Assembly: GCF_001613935.1 (NCBI RefSeq)
Contig: NZ_LQCI01000050.1
Span: 1-64,000, forward strand
DNA: 64,000 nucleotides
Origin: Amycolatopsis regifaucium
GTDB lineage: Bacteria > Actinomycetota > Actinomycetes > Mycobacteriales > Pseudonocardiaceae
Direction: 5' to 3'
Shown here: in pieces, positions 7,901 to 17,782 of the stretch
How positions within the stretch are numbered: position 1 is the stretch's first letter
How the letters are laid out: each line of letters begins with the position of its first letter
Made by a program: the position numbers and the translations under genes
The notes under the pieces: generated by a model
The model's database searches: none
The model's input: only the letters and a program-made list of their open reading frames with translations
What the model was told of the DNA's origin: nothing

Positions 7901-9675
7901 TCGTGAGCAGTCCGGAACTGTCCACCCGCACGTTCGGCAACGAGGACCTCCTGCCGAGGGTCCCCGTCCCCAACCTGGAGGACACCTGCCGCCGGTTCCT
8001 CGAATGGTGCTCGCCGCTGCTCACCCCGGGCGAGCTCGCGGAAACCGAAGGCGCCGTCGCCGAGTTCCTCGCGGAAGGAAGCCCGGCGCACGCACTCCAG
8101 AGCGCGCTCGAGGCCTACGACAGCAGCGAAGGCGTGCGGAGCTGGCTCGACACCTTCTGGCCGTATCGCTACCTCGGCCGCCGCGACCGGATCGCGCTCA
8201 ACGCCAACTTCTTCTTCCTGTTCTCCGATTCCCCGCTGGGACAGCTGGAGCGGGCGGCCGAGCTGGCCGCGTCGGCGGTGGACTACAAGCTGAAGCTGGA
8301 CGAGGAACTGGTGCCGCCGATCGTGGTCCGCGGGCAGCCGCAGTCGATGGTGCAGCACAAGTACCTGTTCTCGGCGACGCGGATCCCCGGCGCGGTCCAG
8401 GACACCGCACGGACGCCGTACAGCGAGGACTGGCCGGGGCCGTCGAAGGCCCGGCACATCGTGGTCTTCCACCGCGACACCCCGTTCCGGATGGACGTCA
8501 TCGCACCGGACGGGCGGCCGTATTCCCCCGAACAGCTGGTCGCGGGGCTGCAGACGATCATGAAGTCGGGGAACTTCGTCGAGGATCCGGAGAGCGCCGT
8601 CGGGCATTTCACCACCAAAGCCAGGGCCGAGTGGGCGGCGACGCGCGAGGCGTTGCTCGCCGCCGGGAACGCGTCCGCGCTCGATGACATCGAGACGGCG
8701 TTGTTCTGCCTGTGCCTGGAGGACTTCACCCCGGCGGACACGCAGGAGGCGTGCGACAAGCTGCTGCACGGCGACAGTGGCAACCGCTGGTTCGACAAGG
8801 CCGTCTCGCTGATCGTGTTCGAGGACGGAACGGCGGGGATCAACGTCGAGCACTGCGAACTGGACGGGACCACGATCCTCGGCTTCACCGACGAGCTGCT
8901 GAGCGGCTCGCGGCTGGACCGCCCGCCCGCCGACGGCGTCCCGGCGTCCGAGGTCATCGAGTTCGTCCTGGGTGACGCGCTCCGCGAGGACGCCCGCGCC
9001 GCGGCCTCGTCCTTCGCCGCGTACGCCGACGCGACCGCCACGAAGACGGTGTCCTTCACCGACTTCGGCGCGAAGCGGGCGAAGGAGCTGGGGATGTCCC
9101 CCGACGGCTTCGCGCAGATGGCGTACCAGCTCGCGCACAAGCGCGCGAAGGGCATCACCGGCGCGACGTACGAATCGATCGCGACGCGGCAGTACCAGAA
9201 CGGGCGAACCGAAGCGATGCGAGTGGTGACGCCCGAGGTGCAGTGGTTCGTCAAGGTGATTGACGACCCGAACGCGGACCGGCAGACGCGTCAGGCGGCC
9301 TTCCGCGCGGCGGCGGCGAAGCACGTCACGCGGGCGAAGGAATGCCAGGCGGGCGACGCGCCGGAGCAGCACCTGTGGGAGCTGCAGCTGATCCAGAAGC
9401 GTCGCGGCGTCGACGAGCCCCCGGCGCTGTACTCGTCGCCGGGCTGGCTGAAGATGCGCAACGACTACCTGAGCACCAGCTCGGCGCCGTCGGTGAACAT
9501 CCAGTACTTCGGCTTCGGATCGACCAGCCCGCAGTGCATCGGCGTCGCGTACGTGCTGCTGCCGGACAGGCTGAACATCTACCTGTGCACGCCGAAGCAC
9601 GTCGCGCACGAGATGGAGCTGTTCGCGGCGGAACTCGCCACGGCCATCCGGGAACTGCAGGAGTTGCTGGCTTAG
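7897..9675 (+). CDS. Choline/carnitine O-acyltransferase family protein
   Basis: This 592-residue protein belongs to the carnitine/choline acyltransferase fold, which is common in eukaryotes and uncommon in bacteria. Catalytic His319 sits in VEHCELDG, equivalent to the EHAxxEG block of carnitine acetyltransferase. The C-terminal DYLSTSSAPS and YFGFGS blocks match the substrate/CoA-binding LSTSQ region of the family. It would transfer an acyl group between CoA and a hydroxyl such as that of carnitine or choline. Length and motif order are full. It overlaps the methyltransferase by 4 bases, and an alternative GTG start exists at 7903. Its partners suggest the acceptor alcohol is produced by the upstream hydroxylase. 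Confidence 0.9.
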   Translation: MIVSSPELSTRTFGNEDLLPRVPVPNLEDTCRRFLEWCSPLLTPGELAETEGAVAEFLAEGSPAHALQSALEAYDSSEGVRSWLDTFWPYRYLGRRDRIALNANFFFLFSDSPLGQLERAAELAASAVDYKLKLDEELVPPIVVRGQPQSMVQHKYLFSATRIPGAVQDTARTPYSEDWPGPSKARHIVVFHRDTPFRMDVIAPDGRPYSPEQLVAGLQTIMKSGNFVEDPESAVGHFTTKARAEWAATREALLAAGNASALDDIETALFCLCLEDFTPADTQEACDKLLHGDSGNRWFDKAVSLIVFEDGTAGINVEHCELDGTTILGFTDELLSGSRLDRPPADGVPASEVIEFVLGDALREDARAAASSFAAYADATATKTVSFTDFGAKRAKELGMSPDGFAQMAYQLAHKRAKGITGATYESIATRQYQNGRTEAMRVVTPEVQWFVKVIDDPNADRQTRQAAFRAAAAKHVTRAKECQAGDAPEQHLWELQLIQKRRGVDEPPALYSSPGWLKMRNDYLSTSSAPSVNIQYFGFGSTSPQCIGVAYVLLPDRLNIYLCTPKHVAHEMELFAAELATAIRELQELLA

Positions 9676-9753
9676 AGATCTGAAGGCCCTGATTCTGGAC
9701 GCAGGCCGGGGGTCGTGAGTGCCGATGAGGGTTACCGACCCGTTCGGCCGGTA

Positions 9754-9800
9754 GTGAAGGCCTCCTTCCCTACCTTCAGGGTAGGCAAGGAGGCCTTCAC
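9754..9800. repeat. Long intergenic palindrome, class 1 copy A
   Basis: Arms of 21 bases with one mismatch start at 9754 and end at 9800 around a short TTCAG-type loop. The arm begins GTGAAGGCCTCCTTCC, shared with the copies at 16118/17811 and 43135. It lies between convergent genes (ends at 9675 and 9850), so a bidirectional terminator role is plausible. Confidence 0.8.
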
Positions 9801-9849
9801 GGATCACGCGGCCACGGTGACCGCGGATCACCGGTTCCGCACGGCTTTG

Positions 9850-10293
9850 TCACATGGTCTGGGCGATCAAGACGGCCTCCGCGGAACCGGGTACCACGTA
9901 GACGGTCCTGGACCTGGTGGTCGTGGGCAGGTCACAGGAAAGCCAGGAAACCTTGGCGGGGATGAGCGGCTTCAGTCGTTCCGGGGTGTCCGGCAGCTGC
10001 CCCACCTGCGTGCATTTGTAGCTGCTCAGTACCTTCGGGACGGCTTCGAGACCGAGCTTCACCAGGGCGGTCAGCCGGAAGTCGCTGGGCCCGGGCGCCT
10101 CGACCCGACCCTCGGGGGCGCCCATCTTCTCCTCGACCCAGGAGACCTCGGCGATCTCGCCGACTTCCGGGAACGTCTCGGCGACCGGCGCCGGATCGGT
10201 GGACACGGGCGGTGCTTCGGGCGGAGGCGGAGTACAGGCCGCGATCAGGACGACCGCGGCCGTGCTCCCCAACATCTTCCCCATGGTGCGCAT
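9850..10293 (-). CDS. Predicted lipoprotein of unknown function
   Basis: This 147-residue protein starts MRTMGKML, followed by a hydrophobic stretch and the lipobox LIAAC, so it should be lipidated and anchored outside the membrane. A proline-rich linker (TPPPPEAPP) follows, then about 110 residues containing two cysteines (SYKCTQ and LSCDLP) that could form a disulfide. I do not recognise the domain. It begins 14 bases after the LVIVD-repeat gene on the same strand, so the two exported proteins are probably cotranscribed. ATG 10293 was chosen because it directly precedes the signal peptide. Confidence 0.7.
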   Translation of the reverse strand: MRTMGKMLGSTAAVVLIAACTPPPPEAPPVSTDPAPVAETFPEVGEIAEVSWVEEKMGAPEGRVEAPGPSDFRLTALVKLGLEAVPKVLSSYKCTQVGQLPDTPERLKPLIPAKVSWLSCDLPTTTRSRTVYVVPGSAEAVLIAQTM

Positions 10294-10307
10294 GGGGACA
10301 TCTTGGC

Positions 10308-11660
10308 TCAGGCGGTGAGCTTCAGGATGTCGATTCCGCGAGTGTTGTCGGCGACGTAGACGTAACCCTTGTGCCAGTAGGGCGCCCACGCGCTGGCGTC
10401 CGCCGGGCGGAAGTAGGCGATCTGCTTCGGGTCGGTCGGGTCGCTGACGTCGAGGAAGCGCGTGCCCTGCGTGTAGAACGACTGCACGAGGACCTTGCCG
10501 CGAACGTCGAAGTAGTGCGCGGAGCAGTCACCCGTCGTCGGGTCGCTGCCTTCCTGCCCGGCGACGCTCCAGGTGCCGACGGACTTGAGGCGGAACGGCT
10601 TCTCCGGCGTCGAACGCCAGCCTTCGCCGTTGTAGGAGTTCTGCAACGACGAGATCGTCAGCACGCCGTCACCGGCGCAGCCGTCGAGGAAGCTCTCCTC
10701 GGTGGCGTAGATGAGATCGCGGCCGTGCCAGCGGTTCGAGTCCGCGCCGTCGGCCGAGCGGTGCCCGGCCGGGTGGAAGCTGTTGTGCATGAACTTCGAC
10801 GGCGCGGCCGTCTCCTCGATCCCGCCACCGGCGTAGGGCACGGGGTCGAACGCGGTCGCGCGGCGGACCTTGCCCCGCACGGGATCGCGGTGGTAGCCGT
10901 TGGTCCAGTAGCCGCGGACGCCACCGCGCCCGGACACCCACGCCACCCCCTCGTCGTCGACCTGGACGTCGTGCACGTAGTCGGTCTTGCCGTCGTTGCG
11001 CGCGAGTTCGATCGGGTTCGGGAAGGTCTTGGGGTTACGCGGATCGCGGATGTCGGTCACCCAGATCGGGCGGCCGCCCCAGTCGGCGGGCTGGTTCGCG
11101 GCCTTCGCCGGGCCGCCGGTCCAGAGGTACCGGCAGTCGTCGACACAGCTGGTCGTATGTCCGGCCGGCACCTTGGTGTAGCTCAGGATGGCCGGTTTGT
11201 CCGGGTTCTTGAGATCGATGATGTAGATCCCGGATTCACCGGTCTGCGTGGTGCCGCCGTAAGCGCGCGGGTCCCGCGCGAGGAAGACGAGCTTGCGTTT
11301 GACGTCGACCTCGGTGTCCTCGGTCTCCCACAGGCCGGGCAGGCTGACCTCGCCGATCAGCTTCGGCGCCGTGGGGTTCTTCGTGAGGTCGTAGACCTTC
11401 AGGCCGAACTCGCCGGACACCGCCATGACGTCGCGGTGCCCGTACTGCAGGAAGCCCATGGCGATGGCGCCTTGCGCGTCGGGCACGTTGCCGACGGCCT
11501 TGACGTTCTTCACCGCGCCGGGCTCGCCCGAGACCCGGACCTTCTCACTCGACGGCTTGTCCTCCTCGCCGCAGGCGGCGGCGGGCAGGCCGGTGGCGAT
11601 CAGGGTCGTGGTGACCGTCGCGATCGCCAGGCATGAACGGAGCAACCAGTTTCCTCGCAC
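10308..11660 (-). CDS. Secreted LVIVD-repeat beta-propeller protein
   Basis: This 450-residue protein begins at GTG 11660, with GGGAGG upstream, and has an N-terminal signal sequence ending near GLPAAACGEE. A Cys after AAA could be a weak lipobox. The body carries repeats of the LVIVD kind, such as GLKVYDLTKN, GIYIIDLKNPDKP, WVTDIRDPRNP and FLDVSDPTDPKQI, which build a beta-propeller. Members are common extracytoplasmic proteins in actinobacteria, but no enzymatic role is established. It is followed by a small lipoprotein gene on the same strand. The next gene upstream (11752) is divergent. Confidence 0.8.
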   Translation of the reverse strand: MRGNWLLRSCLAIATVTTTLIATGLPAAACGEEDKPSSEKVRVSGEPGAVKNVKAVGNVPDAQGAIAMGFLQYGHRDVMAVSGEFGLKVYDLTKNPTAPKLIGEVSLPGLWETEDTEVDVKRKLVFLARDPRAYGGTTQTGESGIYIIDLKNPDKPAILSYTKVPAGHTTSCVDDCRYLWTGGPAKAANQPADWGGRPIWVTDIRDPRNPKTFPNPIELARNDGKTDYVHDVQVDDEGVAWVSGRGGVRGYWTNGYHRDPVRGKVRRATAFDPVPYAGGGIEETAAPSKFMHNSFHPAGHRSADGADSNRWHGRDLIYATEESFLDGCAGDGVLTISSLQNSYNGEGWRSTPEKPFRLKSVGTWSVAGQEGSDPTTGDCSAHYFDVRGKVLVQSFYTQGTRFLDVSDPTDPKQIAYFRPADASAWAPYWHKGYVYVADNTRGIDILKLTA

Positions 11661-11751
11661 AGAAACCTCCCAGGCTGGTCTCCGCACCCTATGACCACCA
11701 CTTTGCCCGCACAACCGCCGATGGTCGGTGCGGGACTGCTATGACATGACC

Positions 11752-13191
11752 ATGCGCTTGCGTCTTCTGGCCCCGCTCCTCGCCGCCGCCCTGGTCACGG
11801 CGGGCTGCACGGAATCCGGCGAACCGCCCGCACCGGACGTTCTTCGCGTCGGGCTGGCCGCCCCGGCGACCCTGCTGCCCGCCGACGTCCGCGACCAATC
11901 CGGACGGCTCGTCACGGGCGCGCTGTGGACGCCGCTGGGCGACTACGACCCCGCGACGGGAAAGATGACGCCACGGGCGGCGGAATCGGTCACCAGCACC
12001 GACCGGATCACGTGGACGGTCAAGCTCAAGGACGGCGGGAAGTTCCACGACGGGACGCCGGTGACCGCCCAGTCCTACGTGGACACGTGGGCGGCCATCG
12101 GCAAGGAGAACTGGCAGGCGTCGCGCGTGGTGAAAGATCTCTTGCGAGCCAAGGAGATCACCGCACCGGACCCGCTGACCATCCGGCTCGTCCTCGACCG
12201 GCCGTCCGGACAAGTGCCGGCGCTGCTCTCCTCCCCCGCACTGGTCCCGCTCCCCGCGTCGGCACTGGCTTCGCGGGATTGGACGGGGTTCGCGCTGCAC
12301 CCGGTCGGCAACGGCCCGTTCCGCTTGGACGGGGCCTGGCAGCCGTCGGGCGGCAAACTGGCCCGGGTGGCGGACGCGCCGGGCAAGGCTCGCGTGGTCG
12401 AGCTGAAGACCGGGGACGCCGCGGCACAGTACGACGAGGTCAAGGCCGGGAAACTCGATCTCTCCACCGTGGTCCCCGGTGACCGGCACGAAGCCATGCA
12501 CGCCGATTTCGCGCAGCGGCACGCGATGTGGGCGCTGCCCACCGTCTCCTACCTGGGTTTCCCTTTGACGGCGGACCATTTCTCCGACGCCACCGTCCGG
12601 CACGGCTTCGCGCTCGGGGTCGACCGCGCCGCGCTGGAGTCGGACGTCCTCGGCAAGCAGGTGGACCCGGCGAAGTCACTTTTGCCGCCCGCCGTCGCCC
12701 CCGGCGAACGCAGCAGCACCTGCCGTCCCTGCACCTTCGACGCCGGAGCCGGGAAGTCCCTGCTGACCCAGGCGGAGTTCCCCACCGGTTCGGCGGTCCA
12801 CTTCGGACAGACGGGGGCGAACTGGCTGCGCCCGCTGGCCGAACAGGCGGGCACGGCACTCGGCGTGCCGATCGCCTCGGCTCCCGGCAAAGGACCGTTC
12901 GCCCTCGATCTGAACCTCATGACACCGAGTCCGCAAGAGGTCTTGAGCGAGATCGTGAAGGCCACCGGCTATCAGAGCGACGGATTCGCCGACCTGCTGA
13001 AATCGGCCGAGGAGACCGAAGCGGGTGACAGCGGTGAGGTCTACCGGCTGGTGGAGAACCAGTTGCTGCGGGATCTGCCGGTCGCCCCGCTGTGGTCCGG
13101 GCACGGACACGCGGTCTGGGCCGAGCGGGTCGGCGACGTGAAGGCGACGCCGTTCGGGAGCGTGGACCTGTCAGCGGTTTCCGTGCGCTGA
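11752..13191 (+). CDS. ABC-type peptide solute-binding lipoprotein (SBP family 5)
   Basis: This 479-residue protein has a signal peptide with lipobox VTAGC, so it is anchored outside the membrane. The body is an SBP_bac_5 (OppA/DppA-like) protein, with the typical early block LKDGGKFHDGTPVTAQ and HPVGNGPFRL in the middle. It would capture peptides or other small solutes for an ABC importer, but no permease or ATPase gene is adjacent, so it is an orphan binding protein. ATG 11752 is favoured because TATGAC ends 6 bases before it (leaderless-type); ATG 11746 is an alternative. Its last 21 bases overlap the convergent LysR gene. Confidence 0.85.
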   Translation: MRLRLLAPLLAAALVTAGCTESGEPPAPDVLRVGLAAPATLLPADVRDQSGRLVTGALWTPLGDYDPATGKMTPRAAESVTSTDRITWTVKLKDGGKFHDGTPVTAQSYVDTWAAIGKENWQASRVVKDLLRAKEITAPDPLTIRLVLDRPSGQVPALLSSPALVPLPASALASRDWTGFALHPVGNGPFRLDGAWQPSGGKLARVADAPGKARVVELKTGDAAAQYDEVKAGKLDLSTVVPGDRHEAMHADFAQRHAMWALPTVSYLGFPLTADHFSDATVRHGFALGVDRAALESDVLGKQVDPAKSLLPPAVAPGERSSTCRPCTFDAGAGKSLLTQAEFPTGSAVHFGQTGANWLRPLAEQAGTALGVPIASAPGKGPFALDLNLMTPSPQEVLSEIVKATGYQSDGFADLLKSAEETEAGDSGEVYRLVENQLLRDLPVAPLWSGHGHAVWAERVGDVKATPFGSVDLSAVSVR

Positions 13192-14070
13192 CCCGAGGGT
13201 GCACTCCCCCGCCACGACGTCGATGAAGGCCGAGGTCAGCGGGTCTGGCGTGCTCCGGCAGTAGGCGGCGAGCGTGCGCCGGATCGACGGCTCGGGCCGG
13301 AGGACGCGGCCGGGAAAGCCTTGGGGCAGCACATTGGCCGGGACCAGCGCCGGGCCGAGACCGGCGGCCGCGAGCACCGGCGCGGCCGCGGTCTGCTCGG
13401 TACGGACCGCCGCCCTCGGCTGGAATCCCGCCGCCGCGCAGGCCTGGTCGACGAGGTCCGCGAGGCCGTTGCCCGGCGCGTAGTGCACCCAAGCGCAGTC
13501 GGCGAGGGTCGCGAGGTCGACGACGCCGGTGCCGTCGTCCTCGCGCGGGCCGTCGATGGGCAGGACGACGACGAACTCCTCGGTGCCGAGTTCACGCACC
13601 GGGCCGTCCCAGCCAGGCGGGACCGGGCCGACCGCGACGTCGGCTTCCCCCGCCGCCATCGCGTCGCGCAGTTCGTCCGCGTGCCGGAACTCCACCAGCG
13701 TGACGTCGACGTCGGGCCGCTCCCTCCGCCACACCCGCAACGCCGAGGGCAGCACCCCGAGACCGACCGAGTAGACCGTGGCGATCTGCAGTTCGCCGGC
13801 CTCCAGCCCGGACGCCTGGCGGGCCGCGCACCGCGCGCGTTCGGCGTCGGCGAGGGTGGCACGGGCGTGCGGCAGCATGGCGCGCCCCATCGGGGTGAGC
13901 CGGACACTGCGCGGCAGACGTTCGAGCAGGGGGCCGCCGACGCCCTTCTCCAGAGCGCGGACCTGATGCGACAGCGCGGGCTGTGTCACGTGCAGCAATT
14001 CCGCCGCCCGCGTGAAGGAGCCGGTGTCCACGACCGTCACCAGGTATTCGAGCTGCCGCAAACTGGTCAT
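13171..14070 (-). CDS. LysR-family transcriptional regulator
   Basis: This 299-residue LTTR has an N-terminal winged helix-turn-helix (MTSLRQLEYLVTVVDTGSFT, residues 1-20, through about 60). The effector-binding domain begins near residue 90. It is divergent from the PRISE-like reductase at 14142, with only 71 bases between them, the classical arrangement for an LTTR and its target. An inverted repeat in the gap (14090-14118) is a candidate binding site. The effector is unknown. The 3' end overlaps the preceding binding-protein gene by 21 bases. Confidence 0.9.
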   Translation of the reverse strand: MTSLRQLEYLVTVVDTGSFTRAAELLHVTQPALSHQVRALEKGVGGPLLERLPRSVRLTPMGRAMLPHARATLADAERARCAARQASGLEAGELQIATVYSVGLGVLPSALRVWRRERPDVDVTLVEFRHADELRDAMAAGEADVAVGPVPPGWDGPVRELGTEEFVVVLPIDGPREDDGTGVVDLATLADCAWVHYAPGNGLADLVDQACAAAGFQPRAAVRTEQTAAAPVLAAAGLGPALVPANVLPQGFPGRVLRPEPSIRRTLAAYCRSTPDPLTSAFIDVVAGECTLGSAHGNR

Positions 14071-14089
14071 GCAAAGAGTTTATCGGAGT

Positions 14090-14118
14090 GGTGATATCTA
14101 TGCCTTGGACTTATCACC
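14090..14118. promoter_or_regulatory. Candidate LysR operator
   Basis: GGTGATA (14090-14096) and TATCACC (14112-14118) form a 7-base inverted repeat with 15 bases between, in the divergent LysR/reductase promoter region. TTGGAC at 14105-14110 could be the -35 box for the rightward gene. Confidence 0.5.
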
Positions 14119-14141
14119 CCGACGAGGCCAGGCTCGGTGAC

Positions 14142-15176
14142 ATGAACGAAGAACGCAAGGTCGCCCTGGTCGCCGGGGCGAACGGGGTCATCGGCAAGAA
14201 CCTGATCGAGTACCTGGAGAGCCGGTCCGGCTGGCGGGTCGTCGGCCTGTCGCGACGCGGCGGCCCCGGTCAGATCGCCGTCGACCTGCTCGACGCGGAC
14301 GACACCCGCGCCAAGCTGAGCGGCCTGGACGACGTCACCCACGTGTTCTACGCGGCCTATGTCGACAAGCCGACTTGGGCCGAGCTGGTCCCGCCGAACC
14401 TGGCGATGCTGACCAACCTCGTCGACGCGATCGAACCCGCCGCGCCCGGACTGCGTCACATCAGCCTCATGCAGGGTTACAAGGTCTACGGCGCCCACCT
14501 CGGCCCGTTCAAGACCCCGGCGCGCGAAACCGACGCCGGGCACATGCCGCCCGAGTTCAATGTGGACCAGCAGTCCTTTTTGGAGCGACGCCAGGCGGGG
14601 AAATCCTGGACGTGGTCGGCGATCCGGCCGTCGGTGGTCGGCGGGACCGCGCTGGGCAACCCGATGAACCTCGCGCTGGCCATCGCCGTGTACGCGTCGA
14701 TCTCGAAGGAACTCGGCCTGCCGCTGCGCTTCCCCGGCAAACCCGGCGCGTACGACAGTCTCCTGGAGATGACCGACGCCGGGCTACTGGCGAAGGCCAC
14801 CGTCTGGGCCACCGGCTCGGAGAACGAGGCGTTCAACATCGCGAACGGTGACCTTTTCCGGTGGAGCGAGCTCTGGCCGCGGATCGCCGGCTACTTCGAC
14901 CTGGAGGTGGCGCCGCCACTGCCGATGTCGCTGGACGTCGTCATGGCGGACAAGGAAGAACTCTGGACTTCGATCGCCGCGAAATACGGCTTGGAGGTGC
15001 CGTACAGCGCCGTCTCCTCGTCCTGGGCTTTCGCCGACTTCGTGTTCGGCTGGGACTACGACATGTTCGCGGACGGCTCGAAGGCCCGCCGCGCCGGCTT
15101 CCACGAATACGCGGAGACGTCGGCGATGTTCTTCCGGCTGTTCGACGAGTTCCGGAAGGCGAAGGTGATCCCTTAG
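14142..15176 (+). CDS. PRISE-like NAD(P)-dependent reductase (extended SDR)
   Basis: This 344-residue extended SDR has the nucleotide motif GANGVIG near the N-terminus (VALVAGANGVIGK). Its general pattern is that of progesterone 5-beta-reductase/iridoid synthase-like proteins, including the LMQGYKVYG block where the active-site Lys/Tyr occur and SAIRPSVVGG. Such enzymes reduce activated C=C bonds of enones. The true substrate is unknown. The ATG at 14142 was chosen over upstream candidates because the family begins immediately before the first beta strand. It is probably controlled by the divergent LysR. The last 4 bases overlap the convergent SDR at 15173. Confidence 0.75.
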   Translation: MNEERKVALVAGANGVIGKNLIEYLESRSGWRVVGLSRRGGPGQIAVDLLDADDTRAKLSGLDDVTHVFYAAYVDKPTWAELVPPNLAMLTNLVDAIEPAAPGLRHISLMQGYKVYGAHLGPFKTPARETDAGHMPPEFNVDQQSFLERRQAGKSWTWSAIRPSVVGGTALGNPMNLALAIAVYASISKELGLPLRFPGKPGAYDSLLEMTDAGLLAKATVWATGSENEAFNIANGDLFRWSELWPRIAGYFDLEVAPPLPMSLDVVMADKEELWTSIAAKYGLEVPYSAVSSSWAFADFVFGWDYDMFADGSKARRAGFHEYAETSAMFFRLFDEFRKAKVIP

Positions 15177-15913
15177 CCACGGCCAATGTACGGCATCGTG
15201 GTCGCCGTGATGGTCAGGAACTGGACGTTCGCGTCCAGCGGCAGACCGGCCATGTACAGCACGGCGTCCGCGACGTGCCGGGCGTCGAAGGTCGGTTCGG
15301 CCTTGACACTCCCGTCGGCCTGCGGGATACCGTCGGCCATCCGCAGGGTCATCTCGGTGGCGGCGTTGCCGATGTCGATCTGTCCACAAGCGACATTCCA
15401 GGCCCTGCCGTCGAGGGAGATCGACTTCGTCAACCCGGTGACCGCGTGTTTCGTCGCCGTGTAGGCGACACTCGCGGGACGCGGGGCGTGGGCGGAGATC
15501 GAGCCGTTGTTCACGATCCGGCCGCCGCGCGGGTCCTGCGCCTTCATCAGCCGGACCGCCTGCCGCGCACACAGGAACATGCCGGTCAGGTTGGTGTCGA
15601 CGGCGCGTTTCCAGTCCGCGAAGGACAGCTCGTCGACGGTCCCGCTCACCGACACGCCCGCGTTGTTCACCAGGAGATCCAGCCGCCCCCATTCGGCACG
15701 GACCGTCTCGAACAGGGCGGCGACGGAATCGGGATCGGCGACATCGGTGGGCACGGCGAGCGCGTTCGGGTCGCCGCCCGCGGTCTCGGCCAGCGCGTCC
15801 GCGCGACGTCCGGCGAGGGCGACCCGGTAACCCGCGCCGAGCAACGCGCGGGAGATCTCCCGGCCGAGCCCGGAGCTCGCCCCGGTGACGACCGCGGTCT
15901 TGCCGTTGCCCAT
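15173..15913 (-). CDS. SDR family oxidoreductase
   Basis: This 246-residue classical SDR has TGASSGLG near residue 11, NNAGVS, a Ser in NNGSISAHA, and the Tyr-x3-Lys pair in AYTATKHAV. It should reduce a ketone or oxidise an alcohol with NADP(H); the substrate is unknown. The ATG at 15913 has GGAGG upstream. It converges with the PRISE-like reductase with a 4-base overlap. Upstream lies the palindrome that has been split by the IS4-family element. Confidence 0.88.
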   Translation of the reverse strand: MGNGKTAVVTGASSGLGREISRALLGAGYRVALAGRRADALAETAGGDPNALAVPTDVADPDSVAALFETVRAEWGRLDLLVNNAGVSVSGTVDELSFADWKRAVDTNLTGMFLCARQAVRLMKAQDPRGGRIVNNGSISAHAPRPASVAYTATKHAVTGLTKSISLDGRAWNVACGQIDIGNAATEMTLRMADGIPQADGSVKAEPTFDARHVADAVLYMAGLPLDANVQFLTITATTMPYIGRG

Positions 15914-16146
15914 CGAACCTCCTCGCCGACCGCGCCGGACCGCTCCGGCGCGGCGATTGTCATCCGCGTCCGGTCAGCCTAGCTGGCCTCACGCGAAGGA
16001 ACGCGCCGCGCCGAAGCGATTTCCTCCGCAGCGAGAAAAGCGCCAAGAAATACCCACGCTGGGATTGACGAAATGACCGTGGCGCCCTATCGCGAGGTAA
16101 GCCAACGTGGCCGTTCCGTGAAGGCCTCCTTCCCTACGCTTAAGGT

Positions 16147-17782
16147 CAATGCCAGGAACTTAAGGCTGGCGTTGATCACGGTTTGAGGGTGGTCGGCGTG
16201 GTGGCCTGAAAGGGCAACGAGGCTCGGACTAGGACTGGTGATTGTCGAAGTCATCAGTGCTGTCAGGAGCCTCGTTGCCTGCTCATGCTGTCATGCCCAC
16301 GGGCTGGTCGTCACCGCTGGGGCGGTTGCTGTCGCGGACCGGTCTGGGTGTTCTGTCCTGTTTTATCCCGCCCTCGCTGGTCGACGAGGCTCTCGCGGTC
16401 GCTGGCAGGGACGAGCAGCGCTTCCGGGCATTGCCCTCGCGGCTGGGGGTCTGTCTAGTGCTCGCGTTGTGCCTGCTGCGCGCCCAGTCCGCCGCGGCCG
16501 TGACGCAAGCGATGATCCCGCCCGGAATGGTGCGGCGGCTGGCGGGCCTGGGCTGGGCCTTGCCGACGAGCACCGCACTGACCAAGCTGCGTGACCGTCT
16601 CGGCGTGGTGCCGTTCCAGCTGCTGTTCACCGCGATGACGAGGCCGGTCCCGACCCTGGTCCGGCCGTGGTCCCACGCGTTCGGGCTGCAGGTCTGTGCC
16701 TGGGACGGCACCGAGATCACAGTGGACGACACGCCCGCGAACCGGGAACATTTCCGCCGCCATCGGGGCGGGAACGGCCCGGTGGGAACACCGAAAGCGC
16801 GGGTGCTGGTGCTGCTGGCCTGCGGCACCCGTCAGCTGCTGGGCGCGGTCACCGGCGGGCTAGGCCAGGGCGAGGTCACCCTGGCCCGCCGGCTTGTGAC
16901 CTTCCTGCGGCCGGGGATGCTGCTGCTGGCCGACCGGAACTTTCTGGGCTACCCGCTCTGGAGCGCGGCCCGCGCCCGGGGAACACACCTGTTATGGCGA
17001 GCCAAACTGGACAAACCCCTGCTCAGCCCGCAACACCTTCTGCCCGACGGATCCTGGCTGGCCATTCTGCACGACCCAGCCGACGCCCGCGCCTGGCGCA
17101 ACAACGTCCGACGCAACCGCAAACGCGGACACCGCCCACCGAAGCCCCGCCCGATCCAGGGCATCACCGTCCGCGTGATCGAAGCCTGGATCACCGTCAC
17201 CGTCGACGGCGTCCCCCGCACCCAGAAATACCGGCTGGTCACCAGCCTGCTCGACACCGACTCCGCTCCCGCCGACCAACTCGTCGCCCTCTATGCCCGC
17301 CGCTGGGTCGCTGAAACCGGCATCCGTGAACTCAAAACCGTGCTCCTGCAAGGACAACAACTCCGCGGCCGCACCCCAATCCGCGCCCAGCAAGAACTCT
17401 GGGCCGCCCTCACCACCTACCAGACAATCCGGCTGTTGATCACCCACGCCGCGAACACCGGCACTCTGGATCCATCCCGGATCTCCTTCACCGCCGCCCG
17501 CGACACGGCCACAGCGGCGATCACTATCACACCCGGACAAGCCCGCGAACACCTCGAACACACCTGCCAGCACCTACACCGGCAACTCATCACCCGCCAC
17601 ACCCACCACCGGATCTTTCCCCGAGCCCTCAAAAACACTCTCCACCGCTACCCCCACAACGGCAAAACCCGGCAACTGACCTGCACCACAGCCAGCTACC
17701 GGATCAACACCGCAACCCCCACCACCGGACAAGACACAGCCAACCCAACCCACCCCAGAGCCAGCCTAAGTTCCTGGCATTG
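16147..17782 (+). mobile_element. Intact IS4-family insertion sequence
   Basis: Terminal inverted repeats CAATGCCAGGAACTTA occur at 16147-16162 and, inverted, at the right end. An 11-base direct repeat ACGCTTAAGGT flanks both ends (16136-16146 and 17783-17793) and is the likely target-site duplication, in the size range usual for IS4 relatives. Because the target was itself palindromic, an alternative reading gives 18-base repeats and a 7-base duplication. The single gene is complete, so the element looks recent and potentially active. It is about 1.64 kb long. Confidence 0.88.
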
